A stretch of 64,000 nucleotides of DNA from Solimonas_A sp052035235 (lineage in GTDB: Bacteria > Pseudomonadota > Gammaproteobacteria > Nevskiales > Nevskiaceae). Location: NCBI GenBank assembly GCA_052035235.1, contig JBPOHT010000036.1, forward strand, positions 1-64,000, in the 5' to 3' direction. Shown here piece by piece: positions 7,767 to 16,925 of the stretch; within the stretch, counting starts at the first letter, position 1, and every line of letters begins with the position of its first letter. The translations under genes were made by a program, and so were the position numbers. The notes under the pieces were generated by a model that had not been told where the DNA came from, made no database searches, and was given only the letters and a program-made list of their open reading frames with translations.

Positions 7767-10556
7767 ATGGACAAGACCTACGACCCCCGCGCCATTGAAT
7801 CCCGCTGGTGCGAGGCCTGGGAAAAGAACGGCTGGTACACCCCCGAGACCGTGGCGCAGATCCGTGGCGGCGACCGGGCGGCAATGCCGCCGTACAGCAT
7901 CGTGATTCCGCCGCCCAACGTCACCGGCACGCTGCACATGGGCCACGCCTTCCAGCACTCGGTGATGGACGCGCTGACGCGCTATCACCGCATGGCCGGC
8001 TACGACACCCTGTGGCTGCCGGGCACCGACCACGCCGGCATCGCCACCCAGATGGTGGTGGAGCGCCAGCTCGCCGCGCAGGGCATCAAGCGCACCGACA
8101 TGGGCCGCGAGAAGTTCCTCGAGAAAGTCTGGGAGTGGAAGGAATACTCCGGCAACACCATCACCAACCAGATCCGCCGCATGGGCAATTCCGTCGACTG
8201 GACGCGCGAGCGCTTCACGATGGACGAGATGCTCAACAATGCCGTGACCGAGGAGTTCGTCAAGCTTCACGAAGACGGCCTGGTCTACCGCGGCAAGCGC
8301 CTGGTCAACTGGGACCCGGTGCTGCTCACCGCGATCTCCGACCTGGAAGTGGAGAGCAAGGAAGAGAACGGCAAGCTCTGGCACTTCCGCTACCCGCTGG
8401 CCGACGGCTCCGGTCATCTCACCGTTGCCACCACGCGCCCCGAGACCATGCTCGGCGACAGCGCCGTGGCCGTGCACCCGGAAGACGAGCGCTACAAGCA
8501 CCTGATCGGCCGCAACGTGAAGCTGCCGCTGTGCAACCGCGAGATCCCGGTGATCGGCGACGACTACGTCGACCGCGAGTTCGGCACCGGCGTGGTCAAG
8601 ATCACCCCGGCGCACGACTTCAACGACTATGCCGTCGGCCAGCGCCACCAGTTGCCGCTGATCAATGTCTTCACCCCCACCGCCCACATCAACGACGAAG
8701 CGCCCGCCGCCTACCGCGGCCTGGAGCGCTACGACGCACGCAAGCGCGTGGTGGAAGACCTGGAGAAGCTCGGCCTGGTCGAGAAGATCGACGACCACAA
8801 GCTGATGGTGCCGCGTGGTGACCGCACCGGCGTCGTCGTGGAACCCTTCCTCACCGACCAGTGGTTCGTCGACATGAAGGGCCTGGCGGCACAGGCACTG
8901 GCCGCCGCCAAGGACGGCCGCATGCAGTTCGTGCCCGAGAACTGGATCAACACCTACGACCAGTGGCTGGGCAACATCCAGGACTGGTGCATCTCGCGCA
9001 ACCTCTGGTGGGGCCACCGCATCCCCGCCTGGTACGATGAGGACGGCAAGCACTACGTCGGCCGCAACGAAGCCGAAGTACGCGCCAGGTACGAGCTCGC
9101 CGACAGCGTGAAGCTGACCCAGGACGACGATACCTTCGACACCTGGTTCTCGTCCGCGCTGTGGCCGTTCTCCACCCTGGGCTGGCCGAATCCCACGGAA
9201 GACCTCAAGCGCTGGTACCCCACCAGCGTGCTGGTCACCGGCTTCGACATCATCTTCTTCTGGGTCGCCCGCATGGCCATGATGGGCCTGCATTTCATGG
9301 GCGAGGTGCCGTTCCGCGAGGTCTACATCACCGGCCTGGTGCGCGACGCCGAGGGCAACAAGATGTCCAAGTCCAAGGGCAATGTCCTGGACCCGCTGGA
9401 CCTGGTCGACGGCATCACGCTGGAAGACCTGCTGCGCAAGCGCACCACCGGTCTGATGCAGCCGCAGCTCGCCGCCAAGATCGACGCCGCCACCCGCCGC
9501 CAGTACCCCAACGGCATCGAGCCGGTGGGCGTGGATGCGCTGCGCTTCACCTTCCTGGCCCTGGCCAGCACCGGCCGCGACGTGCGCTTCGACGCCAGCC
9601 GCGCCGGCGGCTACCGCAACTTCTGCAACAAGATCTGGAACGCCGCCAACTACGTGTTCATGAACACGGAGAACCAGGATTGCGGCCAGGACGAAAGCCT
9701 GCCCTACACCCTCTCCGCCGCCGACCGCTGGATCGCCTCGCGCCTGCAGAAGCTGGAGCTCGAGGTCGCGGAGCACTTCAAGACCTATCGCTTCGACCTG
9801 CTGTCGCAGTCGCTCTACCAGTTCATCTGGAACGAGTACTGCGACTGGTACATCGAGCTGTCCAAGCCGGCGCTGCGTTCCACCGACGAAGCCGTGCTGC
9901 GCGGCACGCGCCGTACGCTGGTGCGCGTGCTGGAAACCAGCCTGCGCCTGCTGCACCCGCTGATGCCCTTCATCACCGAGGAGATCTGGCAGCGCGTCGC
10001 CCCTCTGGCCGCCAAGACTGGCCCCACGCTGATGCTGCAGCCCTACCCCGTCGCCGACACCACCAAGATCGACGAAGCCGCCGAGGCCGACATCGAGTGG
10101 CTCAAGGGTTTCATCCTGGGCGTGCGCCAGATCCGCGGCGAGATGGATATTCCCCCGGGCAAGGTGCTGCCGCTGCTGCTGCAGAACACCGGTGCCGCCG
10201 ACAGCGAACGCCTGGCGCGCCTGCAGGACGCGATCCAGTTCTTGGCCCGCGTCGAAGCTCCACGCGTACTCGCCGCCGACGAAGCCGCGCCGGAGTCCTC
10301 CACTGCCCTGCTCGGCCAGATGACCCTGCTGGTGCCCATGGCTGGCCTGATCGACAAGGATGCCGAACTCACCCGCCTGGCCAAGCAGATCGCCAAGCTG
10401 GAAAGCGACATGGCCAAGACCGAAGCCCGCGTGTCCAACCCCAACTTCGGCAAGGCGCCGGAGCAGGTGCAGCAGCAGGGCCGTGACCTGCTGGCCAAGC
10501 AGCAGCAGGACATGGCGGCGCTGAAGTCACAGGTCGAGAGGATCAGCGCGCTCTGA
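7767..10556 (+). CDS. valS: Valyl-tRNA synthetase
   Basis: A 929-residue class I synthetase charging tRNA-Val. The HIGH-type motif is HMGH in PPNVTGTLHMGHAFQHS (about residue 57), the KMSKS loop is NKMSKSKGNVLDP, and the editing (CP1) domain lies between them. The C-terminal coiled-coil arm, with repeated KQIAKLESDMAKTEARV-type heptads, is complete. The open frame runs far upstream through the glycosyltransferase, but the family N-terminus MDKTYDPRAIESRW fixes the start at 7767. A strong terminator follows at once. Confidence 0.97.
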   Translation: MDKTYDPRAIESRWCEAWEKNGWYTPETVAQIRGGDRAAMPPYSIVIPPPNVTGTLHMGHAFQHSVMDALTRYHRMAGYDTLWLPGTDHAGIATQMVVERQLAAQGIKRTDMGREKFLEKVWEWKEYSGNTITNQIRRMGNSVDWTRERFTMDEMLNNAVTEEFVKLHEDGLVYRGKRLVNWDPVLLTAISDLEVESKEENGKLWHFRYPLADGSGHLTVATTRPETMLGDSAVAVHPEDERYKHLIGRNVKLPLCNREIPVIGDDYVDREFGTGVVKITPAHDFNDYAVGQRHQLPLINVFTPTAHINDEAPAAYRGLERYDARKRVVEDLEKLGLVEKIDDHKLMVPRGDRTGVVVEPFLTDQWFVDMKGLAAQALAAAKDGRMQFVPENWINTYDQWLGNIQDWCISRNLWWGHRIPAWYDEDGKHYVGRNEAEVRARYELADSVKLTQDDDTFDTWFSSALWPFSTLGWPNPTEDLKRWYPTSVLVTGFDIIFFWVARMAMMGLHFMGEVPFREVYITGLVRDAEGNKMSKSKGNVLDPLDLVDGITLEDLLRKRTTGLMQPQLAAKIDAATRRQYPNGIEPVGVDALRFTFLALASTGRDVRFDASRAGGYRNFCNKIWNAANYVFMNTENQDCGQDESLPYTLSAADRWIASRLQKLELEVAEHFKTYRFDLLSQSLYQFIWNEYCDWYIELSKPALRSTDEAVLRGTRRTLVRVLETSLRLLHPLMPFITEEIWQRVAPLAAKTGPTLMLQPYPVADTTKIDEAAEADIEWLKGFILGVRQIRGEMDIPPGKVLPLLLQNTGAADSERLARLQDAIQFLARVEAPRVLAADEAAPESSTALLGQMTLLVPMAGLIDKDAELTRLAKQIAKLESDMAKTEARVSNPNFGKAPEQVQQQGRDLLAKQQQDMAALKSQVERISAL

Positions 10557-10571
10557 GCTTCAGCCAAAACG

Positions 10572-10599
10572 AAAAGCCCGCCGGATGGCGGGCTTTTTT
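10572..10599 (+). terminator. Intrinsic terminator of valS
   Basis: An 11-bp perfect stem (10572-10582 with 10587-10597) around a GGAT loop, with a T-run to 10599. It lies 16 bases after the valS stop. Confidence 0.9.
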
Positions 10600-10708
10600 G
10601 AGAGGCAACGATCTGCGGTTACGCCATCCGTGGCGGGACTTCTGTCACTTGATTGAGCCCCGGCCCGGCCATCCATGGCCGGGCGTTCGGTGGCGCAGGC
10701 AAGGCCAT

Positions 10709-12211
10709 TTAGGCCTTGCCTAAGCGCGCCCCCTCACCCTTCACGACTCTCAGCTCCGGCTTGCCGCGCGGCACATCCACCACGGCACCAGCGCTCTCCA
10801 GCTTTTCCTTGCACTGGTCCAGCGTCTGGCTGATCAGGGTCTGGTTGCGGATCATCTCGATGCGCGGCCAGGTGGCGCGCTCGCCTTCCAGCATGAAGCG
10901 CTTGATCGATTCCATCGTCGGGTTGGCGGTGACGTTGGCGTAACGCCAGATGCTCACCTCGGGGAAGATGTTGATGTGACCGCGGTAATCCTGGTCCAGG
11001 ATCGAACTGGCCGTATCCAAGGGCGTGCGCAGGACGCCGTTGGGCATGTTGGAGCGCGCCAGGTCGAGGATGCCCTTAGCCTGGCCGCTGACGGTGGCGT
11101 AGGCGTAGGCGCGCGCCGAGCGCAGCAGGCCACGGGTGTTGGGCTCGTGCCTGGAGACGAAGGGCAGCACGTGCGGGTTGGTCTGGCTGACGATGAAGTG
11201 GTTGACGTTGTGCAGGCGCCGCATGCGCAGTGTCGGCAGGTCGGACTTCAGCGAGCCATCGTTCCAGCGCAGCAGCGGCATGTAGGGTACACGCTCGCCG
11301 TTCTCGTCCTGCGTCATCAGCATGACCGGCGGGAACAGGATGGGCACGGCGCAGGAAGCCAGCACGGCCTCGCGCATGTAGAGGTACGGGAAGGTCAGGT
11401 GGTTGAGCAGACGCGGCTGCTGGTTGACGCCCGCCGGCGAGACCGTGATGTTGGTGATGCGACCGGACAGCTTCTGGGCTTCCTCGAAGGTCAGGTCCTT
11501 GACGTTCTTGGCGATGGCGCGCTTGAGCTGGCTCTGGTCCATGACGGCCCCGCGGCGCAGCATGTGGCGGACCGGCAGGATGCGCCAGAAATGATAATAG
11601 GCGCTCTCCGGATCCATCAGCTCTTCGATTTCATGCTGGGCCCGGCTGCCGACGGTGGCGGCAACGACGGAGCCGGCGCTGGAGCCAGACATGACGGCCG
11701 GCACCAGGCCCTCGCGGAACAGCGCCTTGACCACGCCCACATGGAACAGGCCCAGCGTGGCGCCGCCGGAGAGCATCAGCGCGGAGCGGCCGTAGGACTG
11801 CCACACCTCCTCGAAGAACTTGAGCTTGGCGGCATGCGGGAATTCCGCCAGCTCCAGGTCGCAGAGTTCGTTGAGGGCGGAGGCGACCTCGGTGATGTAG
11901 TCGCGGATCAGGTGCTTGGTGCTGATGCGGCAGATGCCGTACAGCTCGGGGTTGCCGGTGTTGCCCAGGTTCCAGTGCAGGCCCTGGCGCAGGTGGTGGA
12001 TCAGCTTGATCCAGGCCCGGTCCTCGCGGTACTGGCGGATCTGGCGCAGGCGGGAGCGGATCAGGCGCCAGTCGTAGTCGTTGGAGGTGTCGTCCTCCTT
12101 CCACTCGGTGAGGCCGTCGCGACGGTCCAGCTCATCGGAGGCCTCGTACCAGGTGCGGTAGTCGGTCGCGTGTGCCCGTTCGCGGTTCAGTTCGCGGCTG
12201 TATCGGTCCAC
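10709..12211 (-). CDS. DUF3336/patatin-like phospholipase
   Basis: A 500-residue predicted lipid acyl hydrolase. The N-terminal 140 residues, rich in Trp, Tyr and Arg (RTWYEASDELDRRDG), match the DUF3336 region. The patatin domain begins at ALMLSGGATLGLFHVGVVKAL, an oxyanion GG motif. It has the nucleophile elbow GSSAG with Ser178 and the partner aspartate in RWNDGS. The start is GTG at 12211, preceded by GGAG five bases upstream; the frame stays open 61 codons further but without such a site. It is divergent from the moxR operon across 158 bases. Related proteins act on membrane or storage lipids; the substrate is unknown here. Confidence 0.88.
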   Translation of the reverse strand: MDRYSRELNRERAHATDYRTWYEASDELDRRDGLTEWKEDDTSNDYDWRLIRSRLRQIRQYREDRAWIKLIHHLRQGLHWNLGNTGNPELYGICRISTKHLIRDYITEVASALNELCDLELAEFPHAAKLKFFEEVWQSYGRSALMLSGGATLGLFHVGVVKALFREGLVPAVMSGSSAGSVVAATVGSRAQHEIEELMDPESAYYHFWRILPVRHMLRRGAVMDQSQLKRAIAKNVKDLTFEEAQKLSGRITNITVSPAGVNQQPRLLNHLTFPYLYMREAVLASCAVPILFPPVMLMTQDENGERVPYMPLLRWNDGSLKSDLPTLRMRRLHNVNHFIVSQTNPHVLPFVSRHEPNTRGLLRSARAYAYATVSGQAKGILDLARSNMPNGVLRTPLDTASSILDQDYRGHINIFPEVSIWRYANVTANPTMESIKRFMLEGERATWPRIEMIRNQTLISQTLDQCKEKLESAGAVVDVPRGKPELRVVKGEGARLGKA

Positions 12212-12369
12212 CTGATCTCCGGTTCCGGATATTGAATGCCCGGTATGGTGGCCCAGTTCCGGCGGGGTCGCAAACGCCCCGGGAGGAGCGCCGGCTGGCC
12301 GGAACTGCCATTCATCCGCAGCCGGCGGCGCTGCGTATACACTGGGGTATCCAGACGACCCAGACACCG

Positions 12370-13281
12370 ATGACCCACGCCATCCAGCCGGCACTCGACG
12401 CGCTCAACCAGATCATCCTCGGCAAGCACAACCAGATCCGCCTGGCGACAGCCTGCCTGCTCGCCCGCGGCCACCTGCTGATCGAGGACATCCCCGGCAT
12501 GGGCAAGACCACGCTGGCGCTGAGCCTGGCGAAGGTCCTGGGCCTGGGTTTCCAGCGCGTGCAATTCACCAGCGACCTGCTGCCAGCCGACATCATCGGC
12601 GTGTCGATCTACGAGCCGCAGGCGGCCGGCTTCCGCTTCCATCCGGGTCCGATCTTCTCGCAGCTGGTCCTGGCCGACGAGGTCAACCGCGCCAGCCCCA
12701 AGACCCAGTCGGCCCTGCTGGAAGCCATGGAGGAGCGCCAAGTGACGGCCGAGGGCGAGACCCGCCCCCTGCCCGACCCCTTCTTCGTCATCGCCACCCA
12801 GAATCCAGCGAACCAGATCGGCACCTTCCCCTTGCCGGAATCGCAGCTGGACCGCTTCCTGATGCGCATCTCGATGGGCTACCCGGCCGCTGAGGCAGAG
12901 AAGGCCCTGTTGCTGGAACGCGAGCGCCGCGACCTGCTGGCCGAGGTGCAGCCGGCCGTGTCGCCGCAGCAGTTGCTGGAGCTTCAGGCGCAGGTCAAGG
13001 CGGTGCGTGTGATGCCGGCCCTCGTGGACTACATCCTGGCGCTGGTGCGCCATACCCGCGACCACAGCGGCCTGAGGCAAGGCCTGTCGCCGCGCGCGGC
13101 ACTGGCGCTCAAGCGCGCCGCCCAAGCCTGGGCCCTGCTGGCGGGCCGCCAGGGCGTGATTCCGGAGGACGTACAGGCGGTATTTGCCGCCGTGGTCAAC
13201 CACCGCCTGATTGCCGCCAGCGATCGCGAGGGCGGCGCTCCTACGGCTGACGACATTCTCGCACGCGTCGCCATTCCCTGA
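12370..13281 (+). CDS. MoxR-family AAA+ ATPase
   Basis: A 303-residue MoxR ATPase, a chaperone-like AAA+ protein that usually works with VWA or DUF58 proteins. Walker A is IPGMGKTTLA (residues 41-50), Walker B is LVLADEVNRASP (99-110), and sensor 1 is FFVIATQNPANQIGTFPLPE, followed by the LDRF arginine-containing segment. It starts an operon with the DUF58 gene eight bases after its stop and the transglutaminase gene beyond. A TATACA box at 12336-12341 could be its -10 element. This trio is a recurrent bacterial cassette of uncertain role, often linked to envelope homeostasis. Confidence 0.93.
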   Translation: MTHAIQPALDALNQIILGKHNQIRLATACLLARGHLLIEDIPGMGKTTLALSLAKVLGLGFQRVQFTSDLLPADIIGVSIYEPQAAGFRFHPGPIFSQLVLADEVNRASPKTQSALLEAMEERQVTAEGETRPLPDPFFVIATQNPANQIGTFPLPESQLDRFLMRISMGYPAAEAEKALLLERERRDLLAEVQPAVSPQQLLELQAQVKAVRVMPALVDYILALVRHTRDHSGLRQGLSPRAALALKRAAQAWALLAGRQGVIPEDVQAVFAAVVNHRLIAASDREGGAPTADDILARVAIP

Positions 13282-13289
13282 GCCGGCCC

Positions 13290-14288
13290 ATGCGTGGCTG
13301 GCTGGTGATCAAGTTGCTGCTTCACCCGGTCCGCTTCGTGCAGGATCGAATCGACGCCTGGGTGATGGCTCGTGTAAAGCGCCAGCCAGGCCCTATCAGT
13401 GTGCTGCGGACACGGGTCTACATCGTGCCGACGCGCTTCGGGTACGGCTTCGCCTTCATGGCAACCGTGATGTTGGCCGGTTCCATGAACTACTCGAACA
13501 GCATGGGCTTCGCGCTCACTTTCCTGCTCGGAGCACTGGGACTGGTTTGCATGCACCACACTCACGGCAATCTGGTGAACGTGCAACTGCGTGCCGGCAA
13601 GACGCAACCGGTATTCGTTGGAGAGGTCGCTCATTTCGAAGTACTGGTCGATAACCCTGCCCCCGCTCAACGTTATAGCTTCGCACTCGCCTGGCCCAAG
13701 GAATCCGATCCGCCAGTCACCTCCGATGTCCCGGAACAGGGCACTGCCTCCATGCGAATCACGCTGCCTGCAGAGCAACGCGGCTGGCTTCCATCACGAG
13801 TCTTCAGTATTTCCACAGAGTTTCCGCTGGGCCTGTTCCATGCGTGGACCTGGGCAGACCTGGATATGGCCTGCCTGGTGTATCCGAAGCCGGCGGCGCC
13901 GGGACGACAGCCGCCGCCGGTGGCGGGTGCACTGGGCCAGATGCCCAGCAACGCCGCTGGACAGGATGAATTTGCCGGCCTGCGTAGTTATCAACGCGGC
14001 GACTCCATGAAGTCGGTTCACTGGAAGAGCCTGCCGAAGTCGCCGCAGTCGCCCATGGTCAAACAGTTCACGGAGCTGCTGGATCGTGAAATGTGGCTGG
14101 ATTGGGACAGCCTCCCTGATCTGGATATCGAGGCACGCTTGTCGCAGCTGACACGCTGGGTGCTGGACATGGAGGATCGCCACTACCCTTATGGGCTGCG
14201 CCTGCCAGGACTGACGCTATCACCCAACCGCGGTGACGTTCACCAGCACGAATGCTTGCGCGCTCTGGCGCTGTTCCATCCGCGCTGA
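13290..14288 (+). CDS. DUF58 domain protein
   Basis: A 332-residue membrane-anchored DUF58 protein. Two hydrophobic helices (about residues 48-66 and 70-88) are followed by a soluble region with the DUF58 hallmark FAGLRSYQRGDSMKSVHWKSLPKS (about residues 228-251), which leads into a VWA-like fold. It is the expected client or partner of the MoxR ATPase encoded just upstream. Only six bases separate its stop from the next start. The biochemical role of DUF58 proteins is not established. Confidence 0.9.
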   Translation: MRGWLVIKLLLHPVRFVQDRIDAWVMARVKRQPGPISVLRTRVYIVPTRFGYGFAFMATVMLAGSMNYSNSMGFALTFLLGALGLVCMHHTHGNLVNVQLRAGKTQPVFVGEVAHFEVLVDNPAPAQRYSFALAWPKESDPPVTSDVPEQGTASMRITLPAEQRGWLPSRVFSISTEFPLGLFHAWTWADLDMACLVYPKPAAPGRQPPPVAGALGQMPSNAAGQDEFAGLRSYQRGDSMKSVHWKSLPKSPQSPMVKQFTELLDREMWLDWDSLPDLDIEARLSQLTRWVLDMEDRHYPYGLRLPGLTLSPNRGDVHQHECLRALALFHPR

Positions 14289-14294
14289 AAGCCG

Positions 14295-16274
14295 ATGAAA
14301 GTCGAATCCGCAGCCGATTACCTGAACCAGACATCGCTGTTGCGCCTCATCGGCGTGCTCGCCTTGGTCCTGGGAGTCCACCTGCCGCAAATGCCGGCCT
14401 GGGAAATTGCCTTGGTAGTGGCAGGCCTCGGCTGGCGCCTGCTCATCTCGCTGCGTCAGTGGACGCTACCTCCGCGTTGGCTACGGACCCTGCTTGCCGT
14501 GCTCGCTTTTGTCGGCATCTATGCCAGCTACGGGCGCATCAGCGGGCAGCAGCCGGGCACTGCCCTGCTGGTCATCATGGCCGTGTTGAAACTGATGGAG
14601 ATGAAATCGCGCAGGGACGTGATGGTCACGGTATTCCTGATGTACTTCATCCTGCTGACCCACTTCCTGTACTCACAGGAGATATGGACCGCTGGGTACC
14701 TGCTGCTTTGCACCTCGCTGATCACCGCGTTACTGATCGATGTGAACCATCCCGGCCGCGCCCTGCCATTGCGCCAGATCATGACGCAAGGCACCCGCAT
14801 GGTGGCAGTATCGCTCCCCTTGATGCTGCTCTTCTTTGTGCTGTTTCCCCGCATCCCAGGGCCGATATGGGGACTCCCGTCCGATACCGGCGCCGCCCTC
14901 AGCAGTGGCATGAGTGACAAAATGTCACCGGGAGACATCTCGAATCTCATCCTGTCGGACCGAGTCGCTTTTCGCGTGCGCTTCCTGGACCAGGTCCCCG
15001 AACCTCGTGCCCGTTACTGGCGCGGCCCGGTGCTGGATTCGTTCGACGGTCGGGAGTGGTCGCCCAGCTCCTGGTCGGGGATCAAACGCCATGTCACGGC
15101 AGAGCTGCTGCAGCCTGGCTTCCGTTACGAAGTGATCATGGAGCCCCATCGCGGGCCCTGGTTGTTCGCGATGGATCTCCCCGATCCGGGCAGCCTCCCA
15201 TCCGAAGCATCGATCGCTTCGGAGCACCAATTGGTGCGCGGCAGGGATGTGCTGGAGCGCGACCTGTATGTCCTGACGTCCCATCCGCGCTATGTACTGG
15301 AGCCGGAATTAAGTTCTCTGGTGCGTGGTCTCAACCTTCGGCTCCCTTCTGGTTTCAACCCGCGCACGCGAGCCTTGGCCCGTCAACTACAGCTGCAGTA
15401 CCCGGAACCACAGCAACGCATCGATGCCGTGCTGCGCATGTTTCGGGAGCAGCCCTTCGTCTACACATTGCGACCACCTACGCTGGGCCGCGACAGCGTA
15501 GATGATTTTCTGTTCAACACCCGCCGCGGCTTTTGCGAGCACTATTCCAGCGCTTTTACTTTCCTGATGCGCGCCGCCGGACTGCCAACTCGAGTGGTTA
15601 CGGGTTACCAGGGAGGCGAGAAAAATGTGCTCGGCGATTTCTACACGGTCCGCGACGCCGACGCGCATGCATGGAGTGAGGTCTGGCTAAAGGATCAGGG
15701 TTGGGTCAGGGTTGATCCGACTGCCGCCGTTGCGCCGAACCGGATCGAAAGCGGGCTGACGGAGGCCATGAGCGCTACCGACGAACTGCCGGACTTCCTG
15801 CGCCGCGATGGCATGGCATTGTTCGACCTGGGCCTGCGTGCGCGCTGGGAGTGGATGAATACCCAGTGGAATCGCTGGGTGTTGGCCTACGGTCCGGAAG
15901 TGCAGATGGATTTCCTGCAGCAATTCGGCATCCGCGATTGGACGGGAATGATCCTGGCACTGACGATCGGCACCTCTCTTGTGCTGGGAATCATCGGCCT
16001 GTTGCTGTTGCGTCAGTTCGCACCAGCGCGCAACCCGGAAGTTGCCGTCAAGCTTTGGACTCAGCTGCAAAAGCGGCTCTTGCGCGCCGGCATCGCGCAG
16101 CGGCCTTCCGAAGGCGCTGACACCTTCGCCGAGCGGGTCGCATTGGAGGAGCCGGAGCTGGCCGACGCAGTGCGGCGGGCGGCGGAGGCCTACCAGCAGC
16201 TCAGATACCTGGAGGGCGCTACGCCCGCACTCCAGGAAGAACTGGCTCAGGCCATCAGGGCCATACGTACCTGA
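14295..16274 (+). CDS. DUF3488/transglutaminase membrane protein (TgpA-like)
   Basis: A 659-residue protein with the TgpA architecture: an N-terminal multi-helix DUF3488 membrane domain (residues 1 to about 200), a large periplasmic part with a transglutaminase-like cysteine protease fold, one more helix near 550-575, and a C-terminal DUF4129-like tail. The triad is visible as C414 in RRGFCEHYSSAF, H458 in DADAHAWSEVW and D474 in WVRVDPTAA. The Pseudomonas aeruginosa homologue TgpA is reported as essential with periplasmic transglutaminase activity; that is family knowledge. It is the third gene of the moxR-DUF58 operon. Confidence 0.92.
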   Translation: MKVESAADYLNQTSLLRLIGVLALVLGVHLPQMPAWEIALVVAGLGWRLLISLRQWTLPPRWLRTLLAVLAFVGIYASYGRISGQQPGTALLVIMAVLKLMEMKSRRDVMVTVFLMYFILLTHFLYSQEIWTAGYLLLCTSLITALLIDVNHPGRALPLRQIMTQGTRMVAVSLPLMLLFFVLFPRIPGPIWGLPSDTGAALSSGMSDKMSPGDISNLILSDRVAFRVRFLDQVPEPRARYWRGPVLDSFDGREWSPSSWSGIKRHVTAELLQPGFRYEVIMEPHRGPWLFAMDLPDPGSLPSEASIASEHQLVRGRDVLERDLYVLTSHPRYVLEPELSSLVRGLNLRLPSGFNPRTRALARQLQLQYPEPQQRIDAVLRMFREQPFVYTLRPPTLGRDSVDDFLFNTRRGFCEHYSSAFTFLMRAAGLPTRVVTGYQGGEKNVLGDFYTVRDADAHAWSEVWLKDQGWVRVDPTAAVAPNRIESGLTEAMSATDELPDFLRRDGMALFDLGLRARWEWMNTQWNRWVLAYGPEVQMDFLQQFGIRDWTGMILALTIGTSLVLGIIGLLLLRQFAPARNPEVAVKLWTQLQKRLLRAGIAQRPSEGADTFAERVALEEPELADAVRRAAEAYQQLRYLEGATPALQEELAQAIRAIRT

Positions 16275-16291
16275 AGGACAGAATCGAGCTC

Positions 16292-16915
16292 ATGCCCCCA
16301 CTAGGCTCGGATCGCTTCATCGTGGACGCCGGCCCCTCGGTTCCGCGAGCACCCAACCGCTTCCGCTACTGGCTGGGCCGCAGCATCCTGACCCTGGCCG
16401 GCTGGAGCGTTGACGTGCGCCTGCCGGACGAGCCCAAGCTGATCATCATCGCGGCGCCGCACAGTTCCAACTGGGACTTTGTCTACGGGCTGGCGGCGAT
16501 CTTCGTCACCCAGTTGCACTTCAACTTCTTTGGCAAGGACAGCTTGTTCGCGGGCCCACTGGGAGGATTGTTCCGCCGGGTGGGCGGCATCCCCGTGGAT
16601 CGCTCCGTGCCCGGCGGGCTGGTGGCGGAAACGGTGCGCGTGTTCGAGTCCCGGCCGACGCTGCTGCTGGCATTGACGCCGGAAGGCACACGCTCCCGGG
16701 TCACGGTATGGAAGCGCGGGTTCTGGCACATGGCGCAGGCCGCAAACGTGCCGGTAGCCGTGGCCTATATCGACTACCAGCGCAAGAAGGCCGGCATCGA
16801 GTGGCTGTTTCGCCCTACCGGCGACTGGGAACAGGACATGCGCCCGGTGTTCGAGTTCTACACAAGGGTCGGCGCGAAGCGGCCCGAAAACTTCGCCGTC
16901 GAAGAGCTGCCGTAG
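16292..16915 (+). CDS. PlsC-type 1-acylglycerol-phosphate acyltransferase homologue
   Basis: A 207-residue LPLAT/PlsC-family acyltransferase. The catalytic HX4D motif is H57-SSNW-D62, the glycerol-phosphate-binding motif is TPEGTRSRV, and the GGIPVDRS block lies between them. It belongs to the short soluble-looking branch lacking an obvious N-terminal helix, whose acceptor may be a lysophospholipid or another lipid. It starts 17 bases after the transglutaminase stop, so it is probably the last gene of the moxR operon and may link that cassette to membrane lipid work. Confidence 0.85.
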   Translation: MPPLGSDRFIVDAGPSVPRAPNRFRYWLGRSILTLAGWSVDVRLPDEPKLIIIAAPHSSNWDFVYGLAAIFVTQLHFNFFGKDSLFAGPLGGLFRRVGGIPVDRSVPGGLVAETVRVFESRPTLLLALTPEGTRSRVTVWKRGFWHMAQAANVPVAVAYIDYQRKKAGIEWLFRPTGDWEQDMRPVFEFYTRVGAKRPENFAVEELP

Positions 16916-16925
16916 TCGGCGTTCG

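Noticed and set aside
7611..9956. Minus-strand frame of about 780 codons opposite valS
   Set aside because: Antisense shadow of a clear synthetase; composition is His/Val/Gln/Ala repeats with no domain.
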